In this document: piece by piece, positions 9,177 through 20,900 of the stretch
Numbering within the stretch: position 1 is the stretch's first letter
How the letters are laid out: each line of letters begins with the position of its first letter
Origin: Lasiosphaeria ovina
Lineage: Eukaryota > Ascomycota > Sordariomycetes > Sordariales > Lasiosphaeriaceae
NCBI GenBank assembly: GCA_033439765.1
Contig: JAULSN010000008.1
Location: 2,170,001-2,234,000, forward strand
Direction of reading: 5' to 3'
Length of the DNA stretch: 64,000 nt
Translations under genes and position numbers: made by a program
The notes under the pieces: generated by a model
The model's database searches: none
Seen by the model: only the letters and a program-made list of their open reading frames with translations
Told to the model about the DNA's origin: nothing

Positions 9177-12100
9177 CGAGGACTAGATTTTAGTCTCTAG
9201 GATTTTCTACGGAGGAATGCGCTCGATATTGACGCAATTTTCGGTCCTTGGATTCAGGTCATTCTTCTTTGCTTTCCAATGGCAAAATCTTTTCGGATCT
9301 TGATACCTCTTTTCTTTCACGCTCTCGACGATGAACCATCCGGGCTTGTACGGCTTTACTCTCGTCTGGATCGGCACGTTACGTGGATAACTAGCCTGGC
9401 CTTGGGGAGTGGACACGGCGAAGAGAGGGAACAAATTTTAAGATTAGGGGGAAAGAGATTATTTGTAAAGTAGGTAGGCCCTTTTAGTATTATTCATTGA
9501 CGACGGAAGACTGGAAGACATGCGGCCGGGGCACATACGACGGAAAGGAGGAGGCGGAAACAAAAATGAATGAAACTTTGCACGAGCAACTACAAACAAA
9601 GACTAGTGCTAGGGCGTTCAGGGTGGTTGGGCGAGATAACGAAATTCCGCCTGATTTGTTTCCCTTGGGCAGTGTTTTCTTTCTTCTCATTTCTCTGCTC
9701 GATAGAGGTTCGAGTTAAGGTAGCGATGATACCCATTATGCACCTTGATAGCCTTGCCTTGCGCCCCGTTTACCGCTGTGGCAGTGAATTCTGCTTGTAA
9801 TTTTGAGTCCCATATACTCCAAATTGGTCAAGGCTAGATGAAGGAAACCTTCAAGTAAAAGAATTACTACGTCCACGTCTTCAAGAAACAGGAACTGTAG
9901 TCTATCTAGACTGGTTAGATGTCACTTAAATTCCTACCTTCGCCTACTGTACCCAAGCAGACAAACACACTTGCGTTCAACTCAAGACCCCTGGTAACTA
10001 ACTGACTTGTCTCCCTCTTGGTGGGCAACTCCTTCCATGTATCTCTAGCGAGTGTAAACTGACAACCTAGCGATATAACGATGATGATCTCCGCCTGTTA
10101 GAGAAGAATGGCCAGTACTGAGACGCGTGGCAAGGCATACGCGTATGAATATCGGGTCGTTTTCTTTTCACAGCCAGCAGACTCACAATCAGGATGTGCG
10201 GACACGACTTTCACCACAGGCACAGTAAATTTCTCCACAATTTTTAATGGATGCCAGTATCTCTTTTTGAAGGGTAACAAGACGTACGTGGTGTATTATA
10301 TCCTGCCAATTACGGGGGTACTCTTTGCCCGCTTCTCGATTTCAGTCTCAAATAGGGGGTCTCGCTGCCCGTCGTCCAGTTCATATGACAAACACGGAGA
10401 GAACGAACCACGGCCCAGCTATGGATACACTGGCCCATGTATGATTGAGTCTCACAGCGAAGAAGTTGACTGATTTGGATTTGCCGCAGCTGATCCTCCA
10501 TGGCCCCGGGGCTTTAATGCAGAGACAAACAGTACGGCGAGAAAAGTGGCTCTGAGTGGTATCAACTAGCCTCAAGCTATTGTGTATGTTCTGACTGAAG
10601 AATTTGGTTCAAGCACGGGATGTTACCTCTTATGTATGTGCTACCAAAATCCGTTATTATAGGGGATACCATGAACAGACGGCCTTTTGAATAACGCAAG
10701 CATATGTTCGATAAAATACCGAGCCAGGAGCGAAACTGACATTGCAACCCGCCTAAGTGACTGATAGCCGAGAAAGAAAGAGAGCAAAGGGGTTGAGAGC
10801 AAAGGCCCCAGATACAATCTTCACCCACGCCAGTTTACTAAACACGCAAACGAGTGCCGAAAAACAGTACGTGCTCCTGTTTTCATCCCCACCTACCAAC
10901 AGACGCTGGATCACGGCGCAATCTCCGATGTAGCCGCGACGGACTATCACACAGTTCAGTGCCTCCTGCGACAAGCATCTGTTCGATGTTAGCTAACGAA
11001 TAGAGAAAGAAGCTACCAGCTGGAGGGTGGGGTTGACTATATTTTCCAAAACCAGCATCGCAATGTTCGTTTGTCTCGCCGAAGAGAACCAACGGACTCG
11101 GCGCAAAGAGCCAAACCGTGTCTTGGGGAACGTTGGCCTGGATCTAGCAGGACATAGTGATACGCGGAGAGAGACTGAAAGCCCGAATGATCCGCCAAAG
11201 TAGTCGAGGATCGTCGCGCAGAGGCTGGCTGACAATGGAAAATAACGAAAAGGGGCTTCCTGAGATGCTGCTTCGTTGGCGATGGGTGTAGAGAAACAAA
11301 CATTCATCTAGGAAGATGAGGTCAAGACCAGCGGTGCGGATTGGATGGCCCCAGAGAAGCAGTGTCGGCACTGGAGAACACCAGACCCATAAACCAGACA
11401 TGACCTCGGAGCACGTTTCTCTGCTGCGAACGTCACTGACAGATATTGCTTGCCCGAATAACAACTGAGATTAGACTTCTGTTGGCAAAAGTTCAGCTCA
11501 AAAGATCCCGCGCCATGGTCGGCCATGACCCCGACTAGGACGTGCCCATGTGCCAAGACAATCGAGTGTGTGGAGGACAGAAACTTACCGTGCCCATAGC
11601 CGTTGCGTATTGGGCGAAGCCAAAAGACCTACCCGAGTCACAATACTCACACCTTTCGATAGCTTTGCACTCTCAGCCAGCCGGAGTGAGGGGCTAGCAA
11701 GACAATCCGGGCTACAAAGGTGCTCGATAGGCTGAGAGATGGCTTCATCTAGGGCCGGCCGCTCTCCAGCGGCCTGGTGTTGCAGCATGGTTGACCATGA
11801 CTGAGAACTCATGGACTGGGTTCGGTGATCCCACCTGGAGTAGAGGAATGATGGGATTTTGATTCAATGGAAAATAGAGAGGCGCAGCCGCTAGTATGGT
11901 CAGCTGCCATCTTGACGATCTAACGACGCCGCAGAACCGGGTCGGATGGCCTTCAAAGGCGGCGCGCACTTGAAGAGTGGGTAGAGGGACAGTCCATGAT
12001 AGCAGCGAGTCTTCAAGTTGAAGAGCCATTCGCTAGTCTGGACGAGACTGGTCCCACTTGGGTAAGCCCAATTCCAGGCCAAACAGCCACTCGCAGCGGC

Positions 12101-15100
12101 AGTCCAAGGGAGTTCTGCCTTGCGGACCGGATTGATACAGCAAGCTCCGCTGGCAAGACATTGCGAGAGGCGACGGGGTTAGCTCGCAGGTGTTTTGAGG
12201 GCAACCTAAGCGCGGATAATACTCCGAAATGGAGGCTCAAGGAGTTGAGAAGCAGGATTCTGGGACCTGCATGCAGAGAATCATCCAACCTCTTTGCAGG
12301 AACAACAACGCAGCACCAAACCCCCATCGACGAGGACGCCTGTCCGGCTGAGCCCTTGCATGCCTATCCGGCCATGTCTCGACCTCTCCCATCTGCACGC
12401 AAATGCACGCACGCCCGGAGAGGAGGAGAACAGCAAGATGACTGCAGGTTTGGGAGGCAGGATTACTGGACTGGAGTTGATCCCCATGACTCTCGCTCGA
12501 CCTCTTGACGCAAAGCACCTGACTCTTGCAGCGAGAGGGCGCGCTAAGCAATCCAGCAGGGAGGAACTGGCTCTGGGACCCAGATAGGCGGGACGAGGGA
12601 CTCGGGTTTGGCTCGCCACCTACAATGGCAGACTGCAGACGCTGCTGCCTCCAACAGGCTGGGCTGCTGCAGGTGAGTAAAAAAAGGAACTTATAGAAGT
12701 GCCAGTCATAACGCCAGTCCGTCCGCATATCGCAGCAAAAGAAGGGCGAAGCCTGCATATTGCAGAAAGGCAGACATACAGTTATGCCATGTCAGTGGGA
12801 GAAGCCAAAAGAGAGTGGCAGGCAAAAGGAGGCGAGCTCGGTATTGAACGAGGCGAGGTTTGGCGATCCCTTCACACCATCTCGTAATCACGTTACCGTT
12901 GAGGACTCCAACGAGGGACAGATCGTGCCGCTGCGGTCTCACATGGCCAGCCAGTTAAACTCGCAAGAGCCCTGCTCGACTGGTAGCAGCCCTTGTCGTG
13001 ACGGGCTTGGCGGCATACGATTGGAGGGGTCGCAGGGATCGGCAGGGGCGCTATGCCGTCTTTGAGAAATCTCTCTCGTCCCCTCAAAAAAACTTCCAGA
13101 GAGGGTATTGATTTTTGTTGGAACACCGTGACCTTGCAGGCCGTGATGCTCAAAAGCTCATGTCGCATTGTCTGACGTGATTCAACATCCTCAGGAACGC
13201 GAGGGTATCGCACTATTAGTGCGTGGAGATCTGCCTGCTATACCAAGGTACCTTCGAGTTTGTAATATCGAAAGGGGATGTCTTATTCAGTACGGTACAC
13301 AGTATTGTACATGTATGCATTGTATGTACAAACATGCTGTACATACAAATGGTAGTTATCTTACCTGATATGGAATAACCTGAGCTACTGGCCTTGTAGG
13401 GTTTCGCTTCACAACTTTCGCTCCGATTTCACGTAGAAAACAAGAGAGGCAACGACCTGGGCGTTGTGGCCTCCTACACTTGGCACCTGCCACGTCACCA
13501 GCCTCACCCTAATCGGATCGGCTTGCGGAAGGCCTGCAGCCACATCTGTGGCGGAGTGAACAACGGAGCGGGGCGACCGAGACCCCGGAGACCCCGCTGC
13601 ACCGGACTTCGGTTGGTCCCCTCACGGGCTGATGACACTCTGGTCCAGGCATAATGCCTGTCTCTCGCAGCAAAGCACCTAGGGCTCACCAACGTCTACT
13701 GCACGCAAGTGCAGGGCAGGCGATCGGACGCGGTGACGGATCTGTCTCGCTTGCTGGCGTTGAGGCTGGAGCAGATCCCGTCGCCAGGGCCCCTAGAGAC
13801 TAGAGATCGTCTGGGAGCGCCAGCGCATCCCTATCACCAGAACCTATTTTCAGCTCCCTTTGCCATCTTGCATAGGGATGCAGCTATCTCCACCAACGAG
13901 ACTTGGCTTTTCTTGGTCGGCACTCGGACTTTCGGAACCTGCAAAGGACGGTGCTGTAAACCAGGGACGGGGAAAGGGCAGGCAATACTGTTTCACTCCT
14001 CGGGTGAACATATCGGTTGGACGACAGTGTACGGAGCTCACCCTTTCCAAGGAACGGGCTGACGGAGAGCCAAGTCCCAGCCAGCACCAAGAACTGTTTT
14101 GCAACATATCCCCGACGCCGATGTCGCCCGAAGACAGTAGTCGACGCGACTAGGCGCTTTCGAGATTCAATTTGCAAACCACACATTGGCCAGCGAACCC
14201 CCACTTACAAAGGGGGGAGAGAGGGAGGGTCGGCGGGTTTCAGTCGGCTGCTGAGAACTGAATCCGTCAGAGTTGAGGAAACTGAGGGTCGAATGGCCGG
14301 ACGGGCAAAGACGAACCTCTCGGCGACAAGCCGGTGCCGCGGCCGTTCACACCCTCTGTGAGCCAAGGAGCTGCTCTTGCAGACGGATCGCATATCCGGG
14401 CGAGACATACATGATTTCGAACGCTGCAATACAACCTCGCAAACATGAACGCAAATCGGTTTTCGCAACGAAGTCCTAACACGACGTCGGGAAAGGCATC
14501 TTTTTTTTTTTGAAAGGGCTGAAGGGCTGTAGAAGCCACGCAGAAGCCAAGCGTCGAAGTAACTGTTCCAAGGCTCTCCTCTGGCCGTCGAGAAGAATGA
14601 GCCCGAGACAAACAGAGGAGGCATTCCAGAACCCCTTCCCCCCGCGTGTGATTCGAGAATTCGTGGGTCGCCGCTGATGACTCCTTTTAGGAGCCTGCTC
14701 TGAGAGCTTATTGGACAGAAATCTTTGCATCTTGACGAATCACAAAATTCAGAGGGCGCGAATATCAAACTCTTTGCGGGGCAAATTCCCTCGTGACGAA
14801 TGAGAGATGTAACATGAGGGGTCCTCTAAACACGGGTGTTGGGCGGTTTACGGGGCGAGAAGAGGACGAAGCTCTCTTTTATTGTTCCCTTTTGCTAGGA
14901 CACTGGCAGACATTGCAACGCCATCTTAGCGAGTTGCTGTGAGCCCTAGCTCGGCCGAAGGAGGTATACTACTAGTATAAAGTCGAGGCGCTGACGATTC
15001 CACAAGGTGGGGGTCGTTGACGAAGCTCAACGAGGTGGCCAAAATAACTCCCTACCTTACCTTATTTACGGAGGAGGCGCCAGGGTACTGCGGGAGCACG

Positions 15101-17999
15101 ACTAACAACCGTCAAGTGCGGGTCCATCTCGTCTGTGGAGAGCTCTGGAGGGATCGCCGCCAAGAGTCTCGCGCCGCAGCGGACCTTTCCTCCAAGGACA
15201 GGTGAGACTTGGGAGTGGACACGGATCAGTCGGGTATGAGTTGTGCACCGCATCATGAGGTATTGATACTCTAGCGTACTGTACTCGTACGTGCAATCCC
15301 GTCTTCAGGAACGCCAGACTTTAAGCAGTGGTGACTTATCTTAGGTTACCAACTACTAAGGTAGGGAAGTGCTAAGGTAAGGACACTTCCTCCTCCCCTC
15401 CTTGTAGGCTTTACGAAGCAAGTTGAAGGTAATGGCTTGCGGGATGATAAGCTTTGAGAGACGCGCAATGGGAATGCCCGCAGTTACCCGAGACATCCAT
15501 CCACACTCTCAAGTCTGCGCCGCCGCTTCCCCAGAGCCAGCTCGAGTTGAGCGTGTTTCCACATTTCCCGTTTCCCGTCTCCCGTTTCCAACCGCTCTCA
15601 CCTTCTCAACCCATGATAATAATACAGAAGAAAGCCATTATCAGAAACCCGTGCTCGGCCGCCGAGCATCGCTCCTTCGCTCTGATAGCCTATGCAATCG
15701 ATGGCGTGGAATCGGGGCTCCACCAACTGGCAGACTCTGTTGAGGGGCAAGAGAAGGGGCGTTTGGGAATCCGCGTCGTTGACGGGCCTCGAAGCCCTGA
15801 AGGTGCCAGAGCAGACCCAATGCAGACAAGGCGGGTCGTGGGCTTCGGGGGTCTCCCGCCCAATGGCACCGCAAAATACGCCTTCCGTGTGCTAATAGGG
15901 CATCGCTGTATGCATGTCCCAGGGCTGTCGTCCAGGTTTGCATGCAGCGGCGCAGTCGTCAGCGGCCAGACGGTTTTTCAACCCATGGGACAGCCCGCTT
16001 TTCGGTCGCCCGCTCAGCAGCAGGCGAAGGACCGCAGCCCCAACGCCCCCGCTTCAGCCGGGCAGTGGCCTTTGCGAGTCCCAACCGCAACCTTTCATGG
16101 GATGGAGCTTTCGCCCTGCCCCACCGCGCTTGTTCGTGCTCTTAGGTCGGTCGGTCTATCGCGTCGCGCCTGCCGCTTGTCACTCTTGAGTGGGTCCGGG
16201 TTGAGAGAAGCACAAGGTCAAGAAAGATCTGCTCTGTGGCCCGGTCCACCTTCCCAGCTAGTCGACAAGTCCCGGCCGGATTGAGCCAAACATGTCAACG
16301 GCTGCCGGATTTCAGGTTCCATGGCTACTTTGCTCGCCTCGGCCGTCCTAGGCTCGTCAGCGGCTGTCTGGGTTCAAGTCCTACAAACCTGTGAGTAGGT
16401 GGGCTCATCGACGTTCCCCTCGCCTGCGTTGCTGGGTCCCTGCGGTGAGTCAATGGATGTCAGTGGTAGACTGCTCTGTCTGATCTGCCACCTGCAGCTT
16501 CTTTCTGCCCAATCCAGCCAGCCTGTCTCTGAGGTGGCCAAGAGCATTTTGAGAGCCCTGCCCTGCGAGCCACCTGACTTGGAGGCATGATGTGTCGTTG
16601 CGTGGTCGAGGCCGCAATGCGGCCTTGGGCAACACGCAACAACATGTACATACGTCTAGACAGCAGTCTTTTCTGCAGACCCTAACGACGCCACTCAGGT
16701 CAAAGATAGCACAGGCTTGCAGAGACTAAAACGGTAAGGCAGGGTATGTATGTGTGTATGTACAAGTGTACCTAGCACTGCGGAGGGAGAACTTACCGCC
16801 TCCCTCACAACAGCTTCCTCCACAGTTCGCACCCGTTAGCCCCGATCTTCTGGACGACCGGGACGAGCGTGTGCCCCCGGTCTCCCTTGGCCTCCGCGCT
16901 GGCTGCAGTGCAGGCAGGGCATGATAGATAGACGCCATTGCCGACACCGTCCCGTTGGTGCACATGGATCTGTGTATTCGAGAGAGAAAAGCGGTCCAAA
17001 ACCAAAATCGCTAAGCTACTACTACTGCCACCTTGCTTGGTGTCCCTCTTGTGCTTGGACAGGTATTCTGTTGCCGCAACATTGATATCTTGACTACTTC
17101 GCCCCTCCCCTTTCCCCCTTCGTCTCTCGACTTATTTCGTTCTCTCCGTTGCTCTTCTTTACTATTTCGATACCGTCTCTTCTTGTTTCGCCTACCCCTG
17201 GCTTTCACGCCGCTCTTGCCAGCATCTCCAATATACGGCTTCCTTCCCTTGAATTCCCGCGCGGGACGCTTGGCTAGGCTTCGGCAGCCTACCCACAAAG
17301 ATTTCAAGTCTGGGACCTACATTTTACGTACCCGCTTGTTCTGTACCCTACGTTCTGTCGACTGCGTCGGCGCTTGTTACCCACCCCCACCAATCCATAT
17401 CGGTCCGCTCCCCCTCACACCCGCACGCGAGAGCTTACACCCACCATCCACGAGGCTAGCGGCCCCTCCTTCCAGGTCGACCATTACCCTTTCTGGAGAT
17501 TCCTACCACTGGCTACTAGTAGTCGCATTTTGTTCTTGCGCTCCAGGAGGCTCTACAGATTTCGTCTCTTCTTTATTTTTTTTCCGGCCTTTCTCTCTAT
17601 CTCTATATTCCTCTCCCTCACGGGCAATATTTTCTTTGACATCCCCCGGGCTGGACCACCAGGACGCAGGAGCCGGGCAATAATATCTTGTATCCTGGCT
17701 CGCTGACCACCATGGACATTGCTTGAGCTCTCGTTATACCTGGGGTCATACATAGCTCCCGAAGGTATCCCGCCACGGGTCCGCAACCGGTCAGCACTTA
17801 ATTAACTCGTAGTAGCCCAGGTGTTGCGCAACACAGCGAAGGGTACTCCCGTTACTGCCGCCACAGCTGGATCTCGCCGCTTAACACCATACCAGGCACC
17901 GTGTGTCATTCTTGCACCGCCTCCATGTTGTGATCAGGGTTCTGTGGACTATTATGGTCGTGGTACTCGGGCTCCATTCAAGGGACACAGGATATCAAA
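9177..17999. other. 8.8-kb region without a recognisable gene
   Basis: Mid-GC sequence with only short open frames that lack domains and good starts. The longest, 15454-16284 on + (276 codons), begins with TTG and has no ATG until well inside. Others, such as 10108-10473 and 11996-12508, have ATGs but no recognisable motifs. Near 13285-13350 there are several overlapping TGTACA/TGTATG palindromes. The last 1 kb is pyrimidine-rich and is probably the promoter and leader of the gene at 18000. No transposase, reverse transcriptase, LTR or tRNA was seen. It could hold long non-coding transcripts or large regulatory DNA. Confidence 0.5.
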
Positions 18000-20900
18000 A
18001 TGGCATTCCATAGGTCGAGGCCCGAGGATTCTGGTCAGTTCCTCGGCGCTGTTGCTGGGTTCGGAGACAGTGGGACGGCATATCTTGGACCCTCGAAGAA
18101 CGACTTCCCCCCGAGCCTGACTCTCCGGACCAGAAGGACCGCCGAAGCAAGTCGACAACCATCCCGGACGATCCCACAGCCGAAGATGTCTAGCAGGTTA
18201 CCGCAGTCTCCCCCCCATCGATCGCCACCCTCTCAAATCCAGCCCGGACGGCCGCTGTTCGATCGCCAGATCCCGTCTCGGGCTTCCACTGACACCGGAA
18301 GCTTTGACATGCCTGTGGTAAATACACCAGAAGCGTCTGTCTCCCCGTCCAACAAGCTTCCTGCCGCAAGTAGCTCGAAACGACGGAATGTGCTTCGGCG
18401 GAAACAGTCAGGACTATCGAAAGAAACGGCCAACACTCGAAATGACTCGCAAGACGGTTCGAGCGGAGCCAGCCACTCGTCGTCGTCAAACGCTCGTTCG
18501 CAAACGCCGCTGGACATTCCCGCCAGTCCCCGCTTCGACCGGTATCTGACCCGCAGCCCCATGGAGATCCGGGGAGCGCACAGAGTTGAAGTTGGGAAGA
18601 CAACAGGGAATGCCGTGACAATATATCCCGAGCTGGATCGATATCGAGACGTTACACCTGTTGCGCAGATTGAGAGTCCTAGCCCTGAGGTGCCCTATCC
18701 GATATCAACTTACGACTTACCTCCCCCTACGCCCTTGTTTTCGGGTACAAGCAGCCAAATTAGTGGCTTTAGTGGTAGCCCGTCCACGCGCTTTTCGGAG
18801 TCTCCCGGCCCCAGTCCTTACAGCCGCGATACCACGCCCACCTCGATGTCGTCGCAATCTCCGGGCCTGGTCGCCCCCTTGCGCATCCCCGCACCACCAC
18901 CAGCCCGCTCCAGGCAGGTCGACCCGGCTTTTGCCAGGCCACCTATCACCCGAAGAAGAACCGGGAGCATATCGAATGAGGTAGGCTCTCTAAGCGCCGC
19001 CGATCCTCATGGCCTGGCAGCTGTCAGGGAATCCTTGACGTCGTCGTCCTCCAACTCGACGGTCCGTGACGGGGACAAGAAGGATCAGAAAAAGAAGAAG
19101 AAGAGGCTGTCGCCGCTTCCGCCCAGCCCCCCACCCCGGAAGTCGTCGCACAAGTTCAAAGAGAGCCGAGATGAGGATGAATCTCCGTCCAAGGCTGCCC
19201 GTGAGCCTGCCCAACCATTAATGACATCGCCTCCTGCGGTGAAAGCCACTTCATATGCTCGCCCTCGGCAGGTACCAGCGTCCCAACCTGTCGCGTCGCT
19301 CAAAGCTGCACCACCTCGCCGGCCCAGTCGAGATGGAACACCGGATCTCCAGTCCCAATTTGGCCTACCCATACCCATCATTCATAGCAATCTCTCATCA
19401 ACGTCTTTGTCCGAGAGGCGGCAGAGCGGCCTCGTGGCCCCAGGGGCCCTAGGGACCGCCAGCCGGCCCACCCTGTCTTCCTCACTCCCTGAGCGCAACG
19501 CCCTCGTCCCGCGGCGGCCTGTCGGTAGAGAGCCAACCCCGGCCCCCAAGTCCGCAACCTCCGAGGAAGTTATTGGCAGTTCCAAGATCGAGTCAAGGGT
19601 TGCTTCTCGCACGCCAAGCCCTAATGTGTCAACTTTCAAGTCACGCTTTCCAATTTTTGGACGTAGGACAAAGGCAGCCACTGAGGACGCACAACAAGAG
19701 AAGAAGGACAAGTCCTCGAGGAAAGGTCCCGCAGCTGGGACTGGCCATGAAGGCTACGGGCGGCTGGGGGCAGCACGCCGGAGAAGCAGCGGTGCCCGCG
19801 CAATCCCTGGAACCATGTCGTCGCAAGAAAGTCTGAGCAGCAGCCAGCCTCATGACTCTTTCTTGTTAGAACGAATGGCCCCCGTGGTCATAGCTGGCGG
19901 GGAGATCATCGAGAACAGGAATGCGAGTTCTGATCTAAGTCGCACAGAAAGCAACCAGAGTATCACCCAACGACGCCCCAGTATCGAGTCCAGGACTAGC
20001 TCCCAAGTCTCGCTTTCGTCGCGCGAAGGTCTTCGCCACACTTTGTGGCCCTCGCCTTTTCCACGGAACGCAACCCAGACCCCTTCGCTTGGCACTCGCC
20101 GACCATCTGATAGCAGCGACTCCGAGGCCCTTGCTATGAAGTCCACCTTGGCCTTCAGGAGATCCATGCAACGCCTCAAATCAGGAGAACAGGACACTCC
20201 GAGACTCCCGAAGCCCATTGTTACTCGACCTCAAGTCATATCACCATCAATGACTAGTTTGGATACGAGTATCATGTCTGACGACTCGATTTTTGACCCC
20301 TCCGCCGAAGCGCCTCGGATTAATAGGGAGCCCGAAACTTCTTCAGCCCTCCCTCTCCCCAAGAAGCTTACGAAGCGAGCCCGATCTCCGAGAAAGTGGA
20401 ATTTCTTCGGCCGATCTCAAAGTCAACCCGCCGTCGAAACGAAGAAAAGGGATGCAACAAAGACCGTCGCAGCGGCTGTGACCGTTGTCCAGAGCAGGCC
20501 TACTGCGTTTTACACTATGATGGATTCCTCCGAGCAAGAGGATGCGGACACACCAGATCTGGAGCAGGTTTGTCGTGAGGCTGCTGGTCTGGAGTCTCCT
20601 CTTACTTCCCCGACAAAGCATGCAGAACAGAGGAGACCATCTTTGAGGCACGTCCCAGCCCCGCGTCAAATGGTGAGCTCGGATGGAACGCAGGCTCAGT
20701 CATTCATACCGCCAAAGCGTGCATATACGTCGCCCCTCAAGTCATCTGCACCCTTGACATCTCAAGTACAGGCCACAACCGCACCTGCAGCCCTGTCTGT
20801 CCAGCAACCTGCCGAACAGCCAGCCGCTTTGAGGCTGCCCTCGGGCCGTCCCAGTCGGTTACCTCAGGTCGGCCGTATTCCCAAGGTGGTAAGCGCTCGA

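Noticed and set aside
15454..16284. 276-codon frame in the gene-poor block
   Set aside because: Starts at TTG, no ATG until well inside, no recognisable motif, Pro/Arg/Ser composition expected from GC-rich non-coding DNA.
16340..16410. tRNA-like B box (GGTTCAAGTCC)
   Set aside because: No matching A box, and the T-arm stem does not pair well.
17033..17683. 216-codon frame upstream of the methyltransferase-like gene
   Set aside because: Pyrimidine-rich leader-type sequence giving Leu/Pro/Ser runs; no motif.
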